In this document: piece after piece, positions 24,640 to 36,230 of the stretch
Position numbering within the stretch: the stretch's first letter is position 1
How the letters are laid out: each line of letters starts with the position of its first letter
DNA from: Lota lota
Lineage: Eukaryota > Chordata > Actinopteri > Gadiformes > Lotidae
DNA: 64,000 nt
Reading direction: 5' to 3'
Assembly: GCA_026745465.1 (NCBI GenBank)
Contig: JACYXH010000746.1
Span: 189,523-253,522 of the forward strand
Translations under genes and position numbers: made by a program
Notes under the pieces: generated by a model
Seen by the model: the letters and a program-made list of their open reading frames with translations, nothing else
Databases searched by the model: none
What the model was told of the DNA's origin: nothing

Positions 24640-25312
24640 GTTACTAGAATAATCACATAATGCAGAAAGAAACCCGTTCCACGCTGCTCTGAACTCCGGT
24701 CCGGTTCTTTCCGGGATGTCTACGGGCCCTTTCGGAGGCCCCGTGACGTCACAACGTCAGCTCCATCTGGGGAGCGGTTATTGTTGGGGTCCGAGAAGGT
24801 TCATGAAGCTTCTCGGACACTTGTAGGATAAGGCCACGGTGTGTGGTGCGTTTCATATCCAACATCGCTCATGATGACGCTCCCACTCAGCGACTGTAAA
24901 AAAAGAGCATCACAAAGTGGCCGTGGGTCGTAACCATGGAGATAACCCCCCCCCCCCCCCCCTTCCTCCCGCTGAGTGTCCTCAGCCCAAACCGTACTGT
25001 GGTGAACAGAGTCTACTTCCGGGTCGGTCGAGGTGAACGACTAATGCGACACACCTGGTTCATACGGCGAGAGGGGGCGTGGCCCGTGGGGGCGGAGAGA
25101 CAGTTCACTCAGCGTCAACACGACGCTCCGCGCGGTGCGGAGGCTGACTGGACTGCGGAGGCTGACGGAGCGGAAGGCTCCAGACTCTTCACGAGGGAAC
25201 ATGGACAGCGAGCGGTGCGAGCGGAAGTGCCGTGTGTCCGGACCTGTACAGCTCACGGCTCCTCCCTCCTCGAGCGACACTCCCCGGTGAAGTGCTCTCC
25301 TGCCCATACAGA

Positions 25313-25316
<4 letters not shown>
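24640..25316. other. CpG-rich intergenic block, no gene recognised
   Basis: Contains many CG dinucleotides and a (C)17-18 run near 24946-24962. A 144-codon frame (24936-25370, plus) starts in the poly-C run and has no known motif. A piece around 24900-24945 (GTGGGTCGTAACCATGG) is repeated inverted near 44275-44320. Confidence 0.4.
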
Positions 25317-25348
<32 letters not shown>

Positions 25349-25372
25349 GCATCAATATAGACATGATTAAGC

Positions 25373-25443
<71 letters not shown>
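25317..25443. repeat. Two (TG)n microsatellites with a duplicated spacer
   Basis: TG runs at 25317-25346 and 25376-25443, each followed by TTGCATCAATATAGACA. The arrangement is a tandem duplication of array plus flank. Confidence 0.93.
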
Positions 25444-25446
<3 letters not shown>

Positions 25447-25499
25447 GCATCAATATAGACAAAATACGATGATCACCACAATATAAATAAATAAATAAA

Positions 25500-25786
25500 T
25501 ACAAGTTTAACCACCAACACAGCAGTCCTATACAACTAGGCTTCATAACTGTAGGCCTATAATAGTGCTGACTAAATATATGAACACAGTTGTTTCCAGG
25601 CCTACAGTTTGTTAAATGGCAACACTGCTGTATTATGCAGTTATGTCTGATTCATTCAACTCTAGCTAGTAACGTGGAGAATGAAGCTATAGGCCTACAT
25701 GAATCATTTAAACGTCTTGAGAATATTAAACCAATTGATTTGATATAAGGTCCAGTTGGAAACACTAGATAAAGGTGCACCGTAGC
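25500..25786 (+). repeat. Dispersed repeat A, copy 2 (interrupted by hAT element)
   Basis: Close match to 6740-7020. The copy stops within AAAGGTGCACCGTAG, just where the hAT terminal sequence begins at 25787, so the transposon landed in this repeat. Confidence 0.75.
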
Positions 25787-26457
25787 CAGAGGTGGGTAGA
25801 GTAGCCAACAATTTTACTCAAGTAAAAGTACTGTTACTTCAGAATAATATGACTCAAGTAAAAGTAAAAAGCAGTCATCCAAATAATTACTTGAGTAAGA
25901 GTAAAAAAGTGTAAAAAACTACTCAAGTACTGAGTAACTGTTGAGTAACGTCTGATTTATTTTTTAACACAAGACAACAATCAAACAGACTAAAATAATA
26001 CAAAATAATCATCTTTAGGCAAAGTATGGTTAATCCCATCAATAAAATAAATTTAAATAAAGAAATAAATAACAAAATAGCTTAAATTAAAATAATTCAG
26101 GTAAATTCAAGTACTTAAAAATACAATAAATAAAATAACACAGTAACACTGTGTAACACAAATTTCCAAACCTTTATACTTTTTTTACCAGGCAGAACTA
26201 GAACGAGGCAAACTCTCATAAACTGTGTGTGTGTGTGTGTCTCCACAGTGACAGAACAACAGAAGGAAACACACACACATTTCATACCAGGCATGCTGAA
26301 CAGAAAAAGCACCTCAAAACTCCCACAGATAGACAACAGATTTGGCAATATTCTAACCTTTAGGCTGACACTGGCCCTTTACATAGCGGAGTCAACACTC
26401 CAGGAACTCTTTGGCACAGTAACATGAGAACCCTTTTATATTGAAGGCCCCACTGGG

Positions 26458-26521
<64 letters not shown>

Positions 26522-27486
26522 AAAACATGCAGAAACAAACTATTTCACCAAAGAATCACTCAGTGATGTCACTATTAAGCTTCAACAGTAGCTGGCTCTC
26601 AAGGTTCTTGCTGTGAAGCTGTGATCGTTTAGCAGTGAACAGGAGTCCTGCATGACTGAAAAGTCTCTCACAGGCTGCAGATGCAGGAAGACCTGTGTTG
26701 ACTTTGAGTGACAGCTTCTTGATGCGAGGAAAGGTGTGGAGTAGATCCATACCTGCAGGGGACAGACATGAAAGGTACCTCTCCAGCTCTCCTACTTGTG
26801 ATTTTCCCAAATCCATGGATGCAAAGAAGTCGTCTTCATCAGAGAGGCCGCTGTTTGCGCTGGTGACATCATCCAAGTCGGTGTGGAGGTGATTTCTGAT
26901 GTAGTCAAGGCCTGTGGGTTTTAAGCGAAGATAAATTGTTTTTCAAACGAATTAAGTCTGCACATTATTCTTACCCTTCTACTGTATAGGCTGTCAAGCT
27001 GCTGATGTTTGACATTAAAAGCTACCTGAGCTTCTAACTATATTGCCACCCTGTGGTTTGTCACTGACACACTATAATCCTAAATGACGGTAACATTATA
27101 CAGAGTTATATAGGTCAATGTCTACTGCTTCACATTTGAATTGATAAACAGGTATATTTACCAGCATTTAAGATGTTCTCCTCTGTGGTCCAGGAGGTTC
27201 TGAATCTTGGTAGGAGTATTGCTGCTGCAATCAGCTCAGGCTCTTTCATGATGTCTCCAAAACGTTTCTGGATCCCTTGCTGCAGGGCGTGAACAAGAGG
27301 TGTACACATTTTGCAAGTTGACTCCAACCTCTTCAGCTTGTCCTGAAGAGGTTGGTAAAGTGTTGGCAGCAGGAGGCCCATTTGCACAGATGATTCCCCT
27401 TGGAGGATATTAAGGGCCATGGCAACAGGCTTCATCACAGCAGCATACTCAACCAAAAACCCCATTTCAGCTGGATTCGGCTGATT
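25787..27486 (-). mobile_element. hAT-family DNA transposon, 5'-truncated, with transposase C-terminal exons
   Basis: The terminal sequence CAGAGGTGGGTAGAGTA followed by ACTCAAGTAAAAGTA repeats is a typical fish hAT end. On the minus strand two transposase exons remain open: about 27486-27162, containing MKPVAMALNILQGE, and 26911-26556, joined by a plausible GT-AG intron in phase 1. The second holds the hAT dimerisation domain (ASAACERLFSHAG, LFTAKRSQLHSKNLESQLLL). The N-terminal BED finger and catalytic core are not seen, and the other terminal repeat was not found. Frames are uninterrupted, so the insertion is fairly young or recently copied. Confidence 0.85.
26464..26520. repeat. (TG)n microsatellite inside the hAT element
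   Basis: TG run of about 56 bp between the transposase stop and the terminal sequence. Confidence 0.95.
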
Positions 27487-27668
27487 GATGAATTGATGAA
27501 TTTTGGGATGAATTATACAGGATAGCCATTTGTGTATTTACGGTTTTATGATGTACACTGTATATAGACTCATGTTTAAATGATTGAATTGGATGATATT
27601 TTGTACCATACATGTACTGTTTTCTGATGTCCCATCCCATCTCCCCTTGCATGCTCACATAGGCACGT

Positions 27669-27688
27669 GCACACACACACACACACAT

Positions 27689-27747
<59 letters not shown>
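27669..27747. repeat. (CA)n microsatellite
   Basis: CA run of about 78 bp with one interruption (ATGCAC), between the hAT fragment and the retroelement fragment. Confidence 0.95.
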
Positions 27748-27752
<5 letters not shown>

Positions 27753-27884
27753 CTTAAATATATCTATTCATACACTCACAGACATAACATACACTTCCAC
27801 CCAAAAGGACCACAATGGAAATAAGCTCTTGGGCTTTATTGTGTTTGATCCCTTTGACAGTTGTCAATAAAGAATTGACAAATC

Positions 27885-28290
27885 TCGGGGCGGTGCGCTG
27901 GCACTCCGGACACGCCTGACAGTGCTGAGTGACGTCCCTCTTAACCCCGGGCCAGTAAACCCGCTCTAGGATTGTGTCCCTAGTCTAGTCCATGCCTAGG
28001 TGAGCCCCTAGTACATTGGAACGGGCCATGTAAAGGACTTTGCTCATGTAGGGGTGGGGGCACCACCAACTGCTGGGTCACTGCTCCCCCCCCCCCACCC
28101 TCTACTACCCGATAAAGCAAGCCCGCCCTGGTGCTGGAATGGGGGTGGGGTAGGTTACTCACCGACTCCCGGGCCTGGCCGTCACGGGCGAGGACGTGGC
28201 TCCAGGCGTGCTTCAGGGCGTCGTCCTGCAGTTGGGCGGTGGTGAACTGCCCGGGCCGGTCCGTCCCCCCCCCCCCCCCCTCTCCCACCC
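27885..28290 (-). mobile_element. Ty3/gypsy-like LTR retroelement fragment (integrase N-terminal region), degenerate
   Basis: The minus strand reads through segments typical of the zinc-binding start of gypsy integrase: DALKHAWSHVLARDGQA, then RAGLLYRVVE, then a stretch ending near HCALSG-type cysteines, with stops and shifts. It has poly-G/C runs at 28085 and 28266. No protease, reverse transcriptase or RNase H region is seen beside it. The element is a dead remnant and only its class is claimed. Confidence 0.6.
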
Positions 28291-28637
28291 CAAGTCAGAG
28301 ACCTCTGTGAGTGGGGAGCCCTCCGCCTCTCCGGGTGGGGGCGGACTGTTTCGTGGCAGTCACGGGGTCTGGGGGAGGCCCCGTGGAGTCCGTGTGGTGG
28401 GGCCCTCCCATCGGCGGTTTGGGACCGTCCCTCCCGGGGCCGTCACCCTCTCCGGACGACTCGCCACAGGCGGGTGGGACGGGTTGGACGGGTCGGCCGT
28501 GTGGCCTCAGCTGGGGTCGGGGGGCCGGGGGCCCGGCTACAGGCTCCAGAGCAGGTGGAAGACAGGGCGGTTTCTCCCTCTGAGTGGGGTCTCCGCCATT
28601 CCTCTCGGGGTCCCTGGGCGGGGGTCGGTGGCCTCGG

Positions 28638-28671
<34 letters not shown>

Positions 28672-29095
28672 ATGACGACGTAGTGGGCGAGGCTGTGTCA
28701 GTAGTACGCTAGGATCGCCCGCTTCAGCGCCGGGTACCGACCGGCACGGTCCGGGGTCAGGTCCCGGCTTGAGGAAGGGGGCCAGGATGTGGGCCCGCCG
28801 GCCCCCCGGCCAGGCCTCTCTCGGGGCCGTCCTCTGGAACAGGCCTCCAGGTCGGCCCCCACGTCGTCATCGGGGCCCGGGGCCCGGCGAGGCGCAGGAC
28901 GGCCTCCTGGAGGAGGGCGGGGCTTTGGGCGGTGTCTCTCTGGGGGGGGGAGGGGGGGGGGGGGCGGCGGCCAGGGCGTGGTCCCCCTGCTGACGCTGGC
29001 TGGGGGCCGCGGCTCCGTGGGGGTTCTGCATCGGAGGTCTGCTGTTCACTCTCTCTTCTTTCAAAGGGAACCCCTCTTACTTTGGAGATCAACGT
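28291..29095 (-). mobile_element. Very GC-rich segment, possibly the rest of the same retroelement
   Basis: GC content is far above the surroundings, with a run of about 31 G at 28639-28669 and another at 28941-28963. One minus-strand piece near 28700 (RYPALKRAIL) resembles a gag-type helix. Long frames occur in all six frames because stop codons are rare at this composition, so none is called as a gene. Confidence 0.3.
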
Positions 29096-30060
29096 GATGC
29101 TGTGACACTAAAAGAACTAAACAAAGGTTTGAATGTTTTGTCAACCAAAATAAACGACACATCCTACTACTGCCAATGTCATAAATGCAACAAACTATAG
29201 ACTATTAGTTATTTAATATATAGTATAACTAAATATAAAACGTTACACGCTGTGTTATCTTCATTTTAGGGGTCAAGTAGGTTTTATTAGGTGGGAGAGG
29301 GACCACAAACGGCTCTTTAGAGAGTGCAGCTTGCAGACCCCTGCCCCACTGAACACAAGTCAGTGGTGCATTGAAGCCGTGATGGCGCTTTACTTCAAAG
29401 AAAAGAACAAACGTCGGGGGCCCAACAGAAAACAAAAAGTGTTCTGGCTCCGTGAGCCATGGAGAGACCTCCGGTAATGTTCCCAGTAGCGCCGGTCTCC
29501 TCCGAGGGTGGGGGTGGGGGGGGGGGGGGTGTAATACAGGCCCGGACGCCACTCGTCAGCGTAGCGTCACCGCTCCTCCGAGGGGTTCGTCCAGCTTCTC
29601 GTTCCGGGTAGCTGCGCTCCAACGTCCGTTCCCCAGGGCGGCTCCGGTTCTAGGGAAGAGGGAAACGGTCCTCTACCCGCGAGCATCCTCTCCCCCAGGC
29701 TGTTGGATGTTCGTGGCGTTAGGCTGCGTTCTCCGCTCTGCGACACACGACACACACACGCAGCCCGTTTACACGTTTGGCAGACAAACCTTAAAACAAG
29801 TCACCCCGAGTCCCGTGTCTGCTGGCGTTCCTCCTCCTCCTCCTCCTCCGTCGCAGGTGTTTCCCACGGCGCTGAGCGGGGCCAGCGCTAATGCGCTCCC
29901 GGGGGCCAGCTGGGGGAGAGCGGCGGTCTGCTCCGTCTACCAGCGCTCCCCTGGGCCGTCTGGGCCGCTGCGCTGGAGCCGGGCTGACACAATGTCTTGA
30001 AACACATCTCTAGTGGGACTGCTGATGTCTTCTGTGTCTCTCTCCATTTCTGTCTGACCA
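29096..30060. other. Intergenic, partly GC-rich, no gene recognised
   Basis: AT-rich at 29096-29260, then GC-rich with a poly-G run at 29517-29529. Frames at 29452-30000 have no recognisable domain. Confidence 0.4.
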
Positions 30061-30069
30061 AAGACATCC

Positions 30070-30114
<45 letters not shown>

Positions 30115-30840
30115 AGATTAACTTTAATTCATCGTTTAGATGGAAGACACAGGCATAATGCTGTTGACAGAGACACACATCAATGAAAGTCAGCTTCACT
30201 GTAGTTGAGAGGGAGGGAGAGAGAGAGAGAGAGGAAGATATTATTCAGAGTTTTCAGTACAATACAGATTGTGAATGTAGATATTCTACTACATATATAT
30301 TGTAGAGAATGATCCTATTCCACGGAATATGTCCCATTCTACTTTTGTAAATTTGAATTGAAATCAAAAAGTGTACAAACATTTTATTACGTTATCATTC
30401 ATAATTCAGAAGTATAAATTAATGTAAACATTTTGTTAAAAAAACTAAAGTGTTCACTTCACATTTTCAATATTTTCTACTTGTAATCGTTTTGAATTGT
30501 AAAGTTTTAAAAACCAGGAACAAGATGGAGAGAGATATGAAATTTAACTGAACATTTAGATTGGAAGACACAGGCCCAATGCTGTTGACATAGAGACATC
30601 GATGACAGTCAGCTTCACTGTAGGAGAGAGGGAGGGAGAGAGAGGGAGGGGGTGAGAGAGGGGAGGATAAAGCAAGAGAGAGAGAAAGAGGGAGAGAGCA
30701 AGGGGGAGAGGTAGAGAGGGGGAGGGAGGGAAAGAGGGAGAGTTGAAGAGGAGACACTGAGAGGAAGGAGAGAGGGTGGGAGAGAGAGGAGGGAAAGAAT
30801 GAGGGAAGGAGGGAGAGAGAGCGAGGAAGAGTAAGGAGAA
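30060..30840. repeat. (GA)n and GA-rich tracts with a repeated 70-bp insert
   Basis: A perfect (GA)n run at 30070-30110 and imperfect GA tracts at 30610-30830. Between them, at 30115-30205 and 30540-30625, a segment with GAAGACACAGGC and AATGCTGTTGACA occurs twice. Inverted copies at 38585-38640 and 39213-39290 belong to the inverted duplication around 34 kb. Confidence 0.8.
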
Positions 30841-31398
30841 TGTAGCTATTCTATTGAATACATATTGTACTGAGGATGTACCTATTCTACTGAATACATA
30901 TTGTAGAGAATCTACCTATTCTACTGAATACATATTGTAGAGAATGTACCTATTCTACTGAACACATATTGTAGAGACTGTAACTAGAAAATGACCCCAT
31001 TCTACATTTTGTACATTTTTATTGTAATAAAAAAGTGTTCAAACATTTGATTGTTGTCACATATTTCAGAAGTGTAAACTAATATACTCGTTTTGTTTAA
31101 GAAACTACAGATTATTAACATGCACCTGCAAATGTTTCTCAATTTCATATTGTTAAATGTATAAAAAACATTCAGCAGTAATCAGATATTGATCAATATA
31201 GTATATGTAATCGAATCATGTATCATGGGTTATATTTTACAATAGTCAGGGTTCTTTTCCAAATGAATTCCTTCTTGTCAAATGAAAGCAGTACAACATT
31301 AATGCAGTTCTCTCAGATCAACATAGTAGAGATTCCCATGCAGGAAACAACATTAGTGGTTTTGGTCGTTTGATTATTTTATTATCAAACAAAAGGTC
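30840..31398 (-). other. TRIM 3' flank with a TACCTATTCTACTGAATACA repeat
   Basis: Holds four to five copies of a 35-40-bp unit (TATTCTACTGAATACATATT). It continues into sequence downstream of the TRIM stop codon, with AATAAA (minus strand) at about 31378-31383, 15 bases past the stop, as the likely polyadenylation signal. The whole stretch matches 37764-38400 in reverse. Confidence 0.7.
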
Positions 31399-33021
31399 CT
31401 AGTCTGTTTGATTGACATGTGAGATGATCAGGGGGGCAGAGTTTTTACCTTCATAATCATAGAGACATGGGGAGAGGAATGGATAGAGAGGCTCACTAAA
31501 GGTGCAGCCAGTAGCAGAGTAGATATGAACCCTGGCTTCCACATCATAGAAGGAGACCAGACCCTCATCATAATCAACAAACACCCCCACCTTCTGGAGC
31601 TCAGCTCTCAGAGGGAGACGGACAGCAGGGTTATCTTTAAATACTAACCCATCCTTGTCTAAGTAAAGAGTCCAGTAACCATTCTCAGGGGTCAACATGA
31701 TCTGATCTTTTCTGTTGATGGACTCTCTGGCCACTCCTAAACGCCATGCAGTCTTGTCTTTAACCTGGACCTCAAAGTAAAATCTTCCTGAGGAGAAGCT
31801 CTGCCTCGTGAGAACACATAGATACCGTGTAAATCTCTTAAGGTTGTATGGGAGTTTCTTCCTGAAACCTCCATCATGGACTTGTTTCCCATCCTCAGAC
31901 AGGATGAGACGGGGATGAGCTGTATCAGGATCCAGAGTCACATCTACTTCATACTGCTGGACCCTCTTCAGTTCAGCAGCACAAAGCTTCTTCATCTCCA
32001 TATTCAGTGTCTCCTGCAGCTGATCCAGGGATCTCCTCAAGGTCCCTACGTATGACGGAGGACGGACCTCCACCGTTGTCCAGTCCCTGGTGGGTGGAGG
32101 ATTGTTCAGGGATCTGAAGGTCTGGAGGAAGTGGAGGTGGTCTTCAGTGTGTGAGAGCTGCTTCACCTCTGAGATTCTATTGGTCAGATCATCTATTTCC
32201 TGCACCAGCTCTTTGATGAGGTCTTCAAATTGTTTCTCTGTGGATTTCAGTTTCTCTTTAACCGTTTGGTTGAACTCATCGTGCCACTTTTCAATAGAGC
32301 ACATCAGAGCAGTGAAGACTTGCACACCATCAGCTATCTCTCTGTCTGCGTCTTTCTTGCTAAATTCTACTGTGTCTTTGATCTCGTTAATCTTTAGTTT
32401 TCTCTCCTGGATCATCTGCTGAACTTCAGTCTCTATCTTCCCCAGCTTGGCCGTCTTCACTTCATATTCCTCCTTTAGAGGTACAACAGGATGGGACTTG
32501 TGGTCACCCTCTGTGCAGAACTGACACACACACACCTGCTCAGTCTGGCAGAAGAGCTCCAGAAGTCGGTCGTGTTTCTTACACATCCTGTCTTCCAGAC
32601 GGTCCATAGGCTCAACCAGCCGATGTCTCTTCAGGCCTGCGACTCTCTGATGTGGCTCCAGGTGGGTTTGGCAGTAAGAGGTAAAACACACTAGGCAGGA
32701 CTTCACAGCCTTCAGCTGGGTCCCAGTACAGACATCACAGGGAACTTCTCCTGGTTCAACACAAGGCTGCTCTTTGACTCGTACAGAACTTCTAAACTGA
32801 TCAATCATCTCTGAAAAGAGAGTATTGACCTGTAAATCAGGTCTTGTCTGGAACAGAGTGTTGCAAACAGGACATTTGTACTGGACTTGGCCATCCCAGA
32901 ACCTTGTAATACAGGTTCTACAGAAGTTGTGTCCACATGGTGTGGTGACTGGGCTGTTGAACACATCCAGACAGATGGAACATGAAAAGTTATCTTCAGA
33001 CCAGGAAGTAGCAGAGGCCAT
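31399..33021 (-). CDS. TRIM E3 ubiquitin ligase, RING-B-box-coiled coil-B30.2, single coding exon, intact
   Basis: 540 residues from the ATG at 33019-33021. An upstream in-frame ATG at 33081 is less likely, because a 3' splice site TGTGTCTAG|GA lies right before 33021 and the paralogues start with MASATSW. RING is C3HC4 (C14, C17, C29, H31, C34, C37, C50, C53). A first B-box-like zinc region spans about 95-124 and B-box 2 about 146-180 (C147, H150, C158). A coiled coil spans about 190-345. PRY-SPRY spans about 365-540 (VTLDPDTAHPRLILSEDG). Fish TRIMs of this type act as cytosolic ubiquitin ligases in antiviral signalling or restriction; the substrate is unknown. A non-coding exon and ISRE-like box lie upstream at 33122-33235. 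Confidence 0.92.
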   Translation of the reverse strand: MASATSWSEDNFSCSICLDVFNSPVTTPCGHNFCRTCITRFWDGQVQYKCPVCNTLFQTRPDLQVNTLFSEMIDQFRSSVRVKEQPCVEPGEVPCDVCTGTQLKAVKSCLVCFTSYCQTHLEPHQRVAGLKRHRLVEPMDRLEDRMCKKHDRLLELFCQTEQVCVCQFCTEGDHKSHPVVPLKEEYEVKTAKLGKIETEVQQMIQERKLKINEIKDTVEFSKKDADREIADGVQVFTALMCSIEKWHDEFNQTVKEKLKSTEKQFEDLIKELVQEIDDLTNRISEVKQLSHTEDHLHFLQTFRSLNNPPPTRDWTTVEVRPPSYVGTLRRSLDQLQETLNMEMKKLCAAELKRVQQYEVDVTLDPDTAHPRLILSEDGKQVHDGGFRKKLPYNLKRFTRYLCVLTRQSFSSGRFYFEVQVKDKTAWRLGVARESINRKDQIMLTPENGYWTLYLDKDGLVFKDNPAVRLPLRAELQKVGVFVDYDEGLVSFYDVEARVHIYSATGCTFSEPLYPFLSPCLYDYEGKNSAPLIISHVNQTD

Positions 33022-33121
33022 TCCTAGACACAGACGACAAGGTTTAAGTATTGAGCAATTCCATTCTTTTTCTAATTCCAAAAAGAGAAGAGAGGTTCTA
33101 AAGTTGTGTTGTTTTACTCAC

Positions 33122-33240
33122 CTATTTGTGGTTACTGTCTGTCAGACTATTTGTCCCAAAATGTGTTTTATTATTCTCCTTAAAGAGGGAACAGCTTCCA
33201 TGTCGGGTTTCTGTAAACGTTAAGTTTCGTTTCCTGAACA
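33122..33240 (-). promoter_or_regulatory. TRIM 5'UTR exon and ISRE-like promoter box
   Basis: On the minus strand the untranslated exon ends CCACAAATAG|GTGAGT (exon end 33122). Upstream, 33223-33234 reads GGAAACGAAACT, one base shorter in spacing than the classical ISRE GAAANNGAAACT. Related boxes stand before other TRIM 5' modules at 42072, 48589 and 51226. Confidence 0.55.
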
Positions 33241-33511
33241 ACACGTCCTCTCCTCCCCTCCCCTAACTCCAGGCTCCAGCCGTTGAACTTCCCACTCTGA
33301 CTGTGGGGCGTTCCCGCACCGTGAAGGCTCCTTCAAGTGCGTTGATGTGTGTTCTCCTCTTCTCTGTAGAGTTAGAAGAGAGCCGGTGCAAACCGAGAGA
33401 CACTGTGGTGATGTAGTGGTTATTTGCGACTGTAACTAGGATTCATTGGCGTTGATCGACCCTGGTTTCCGGGGATTCCCTGCATACTATTTATCCAGCC
33501 CCGATCCAATG

Positions 33512-33670
33512 TTCAACAAGAAAATAAATTAAAGATGTGTTTATTGCTGCTACGCTCGCTGCAGGAACTCGCCCCGGCGTGCACGCGCACAGTGCACACA
33601 CGAGCAGCAGAGCTATGAGAGCAGCAGACAGCAGATTCAGTCAGAGTAGAAAGTAGAGGCGCAAGCAGCG
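33512..33670 (-). repeat. Dispersed repeat S, copy 3
   Basis: Same GGCAATAAACACATC to GCAGCGCTG segment as 5500-5670, followed by TG-rich sequence. It lies in the promoter-distal flank of the intact TRIM. Confidence 0.75.
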
Positions 33671-33844
33671 CTGTGTGTGTGTGTGTATGTGTGTGTGTGT
33701 GTCTGTGTGTGTGTTGTAATGGGTTATGTTTCCATAATAATGCGGGGTTCTTTTCTGCCTTCATTTCTCTTCAATGAGTCATCTGGTTGGGTTATCGTGT
33801 TTCTTCCTCTTGTAACACCCTTTACAGGCAGATATTCAGAAAGG

Positions 33845-33846
33845 CA

Positions 33847-33905
<59 letters not shown>
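33845..33905. repeat. (CA)n microsatellite
   Basis: CA run of about 58 bp followed by TATATATA. Confidence 0.95.
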
Positions 33906-33907
<2 letters not shown>

Positions 33908-34109
33908 TATATATAAGCAATGTTAGAGACAGTTTTAACAAGCAGTAACCTATAAATATACAAGAATACCGCAATGGGCTTTAAAAATACTAAAATAAAG
34001 TTGTTTTTGCCTCTCTCTCCTCTCTGTTTTGTGCAGAAATTTGATTTGAGTTTGATACAGATCAGCATATTTACTGTATGATTGTTGTTGTTGGGCTGGG
34101 TTCTTCATG

Positions 34110-34162
34110 TATTTGATTCTCTCTCTGTCTCTCTGTCTCTCTCCCTCTCTCTCTCTCTCTCA

Positions 34163-34203
<41 letters not shown>

Positions 34204-34366
34204 CCTAACTATTCCAGGAGTATCGAAGAGAGAGGTGGGCGATCCCGTGACAACTGAAAAAAGAGTTAAATGAAACGTTACGAAACAAAACCTAAACTCT
34301 ACGAGGTCTTTATATGATAAGGAGAACCGCTGTATTCTAACATCTGGCCCAATGTAGGACTAGTAG

Positions 34367-34407
<41 letters not shown>

Positions 34408-34410
34408 CCT
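34110..34410. repeat. (CT)n/(CA)n compound microsatellites
   Basis: CT run at 34118-34160 merging into CA at 34163-34200, and a second CA run at 34371-34406. Confidence 0.93.
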
Positions 34411-34429
34411 GAATAACTGAATAATATCT

Positions 34430-34810
34430 TACTCCCTCTCAATCCCTCTGCCTCCTTCCCTCTGCTCTCTCTTTCTCTCTCTCCTCCTCTCTCTGCCCCC
34501 CTCTCTCTCCCACCATCTCTCTCTCCCCATCCCACTCTCTATCTCGCTCTATCTTCCCCTCTCTCCTTCTCTCTCCCCTCTCTATCCCTCTCCCTCTCTC
34601 TCCCTCTATCCTCCCCTCTCTCTCCCTCTCCCCCCTCCATCCTCCCCTCTCCCTCTCTCTCTCTCCCTCTATCCTCCCCTCTCTCTCCCTCCCTCTATCT
34701 TCCCCTCTCTCTCCCTCCCTCCCTCTCGCACTATCCTGCCCCCTCTCTCCCTTTCTCTCCCTATCCCTCCCTCTCTCTCCCTCTGTCCTCCCCCCTCTCT
34801 CCCTCTTTTT
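34430..34810. repeat. CT/CCT-rich low-complexity tract
   Basis: Imperfect CCTCTCTCTCCC repeats of about 380 bp. The Arg/Glu/Gly-rich 140-codon frame on the minus strand is a by-product of the purine-rich strand. Confidence 0.9.
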
Positions 34811-35470
34811 TGACACACCGTCCGTTGTAAATGTCCTGGATGGAGAGCAGCTCACATCCACTGATGCGCTGGGCTGACCGATCCTCTGCAGTGCTTTGAG
34901 GTTGAGGGCAGAGCAGTTCCCATGCCAGGCGGTGATGCATCCTGGCAGAAGGCTCTCGTAGTAAAGAAAAATAGTTTGCCTAAAACCCCTATTTTGATCT
35001 TTTCAAGATGGAACATTTAAAATCACTGTATAATTGCAAAAGTTTGTAGTTGATGAACCAGTAAATGACTTAATCTCCACCATACAACCCAACATGTATT
35101 ACACACTTACACAAAGGTCACAGTGACTACATGTAAAGATTCTCCCCGTGTGTGTGAGTACCGTGACTTTGTCTTGTCAGCTCTCCTCTCCATCCTCTCT
35201 TCTCTTCCTCCTCTCTTACCTCTGCTCTCCTTTCTACCTCATCTAGGATTGTGTTAATTATTGTCGTACATACACATAACATGTGTTCACATGTCAAAGG
35301 TAAACATATCTAGATTTGTGAATGTAAAATAAATTTTGTACAACTGGACTCCCACTCCAGCGGGAGCAGAGTCCTCCCTCAGGAGAGGGAGTTCAGTTGT
35401 AGTGAATGACCATTGTACTGGGTTTGATCCCCAATGTCCGCAGCCTAACCTGTAGCATCCTATAGAGCAA
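34811..35470. other. Intergenic; end of a dispersed element at 35400-35470
   Basis: No gene recognised. The last 70 bp (GGTTTGATCCCCAATGTCCG and on to AAGATGCCCCCTAACCCC) are the inverted form of 52545-52620, marking the element from which the following minisatellite grew. Confidence 0.5.
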
Positions 35471-35474
35471 GATG

Positions 35475-36230
35475 CCCCCTAACCCCTACCTGCTCCTTAA
35501 TCACATGTATCTGTGTTCACTGTCTAACACCTACCTGATCCTTAATCACATGTATCTGTATACACTGTCTAACCCCTACCTGCTCCTTAATCACATGTAT
35601 CTGTATACACTGTCTAACCCCTACCTGCTCCTTAATCACATGTATCTGTGTTCACTGTCTAACCCATACCTGCTCCTTAATCACGTGTATCTGTATACAC
35701 TGTCTAACACCTACCTGATCCTTAATCACATGTATCTGTATACACTGTCTAACCCCTACCTGCTCCTTAATCACATGTATCTGTGTTCACTGTCTAACCC
35801 CTACCTGCTCCTTAATCACATGTATCTGTGTTCACTGTCTAACCCATACCTGCTCCTTAATCACGTGTATCTGTATACACTGTCTAACCCCTACCTGCTC
35901 CTTAATCACATGTATCTGTATACACTGTCTAACCCCTACCTGCTCCTTAATCACATGTATCTGTAAACACTGTCTAACCACTACCTGCTCCTTAATCACA
36001 TGTATCTGTATACACTGTCTAACCCCTACCTGCTCCTTAATCACATGTATCTATGTTCACTGTCTAACCCCTACCTGCTCCTTAATCACATGTATCTGTA
36101 TACACTGTCTAACCCCTACCTGCTCCTTAATCACATGTATCTGTATACACTGTCTAACCCCTACCTGCTCCTTAATCACATGTATCTGTATTCACTGTCT
36201 AACCCCTACCTGCTCCTTAATCACATTTAT
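35475..36230 (+). repeat. 45-bp minisatellite, about 17 units
   Basis: The unit contains ACCCCTACCTGCTCCTTAAT and CACATGTATCTGTATACACT. Since 45 is divisible by three, a frame stays open (NPYLLLNHMYLYTLS), which explains the 164-codon frame. Two subtypes alternate (GTATACACTG and GTGTTCACTG). The inverted form of the same unit makes the array at 52085-52545. Confidence 0.92.

Noticed and set aside
28196..29097. Several 60-160 codon GC-rich frames on both strands
   Set aside because: Stop codons are scarce at this GC content. Frames overlap on all strands and contain no recognisable domain apart from weak retroelement hints.
33019..33081. Start of the intact TRIM at the upstream ATG (33081), giving 560 residues
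   Set aside because: A 3' splice site lies between this ATG and 33021, and the paralogues begin at MASATSW, so the upstream 20 codons are probably intronic.
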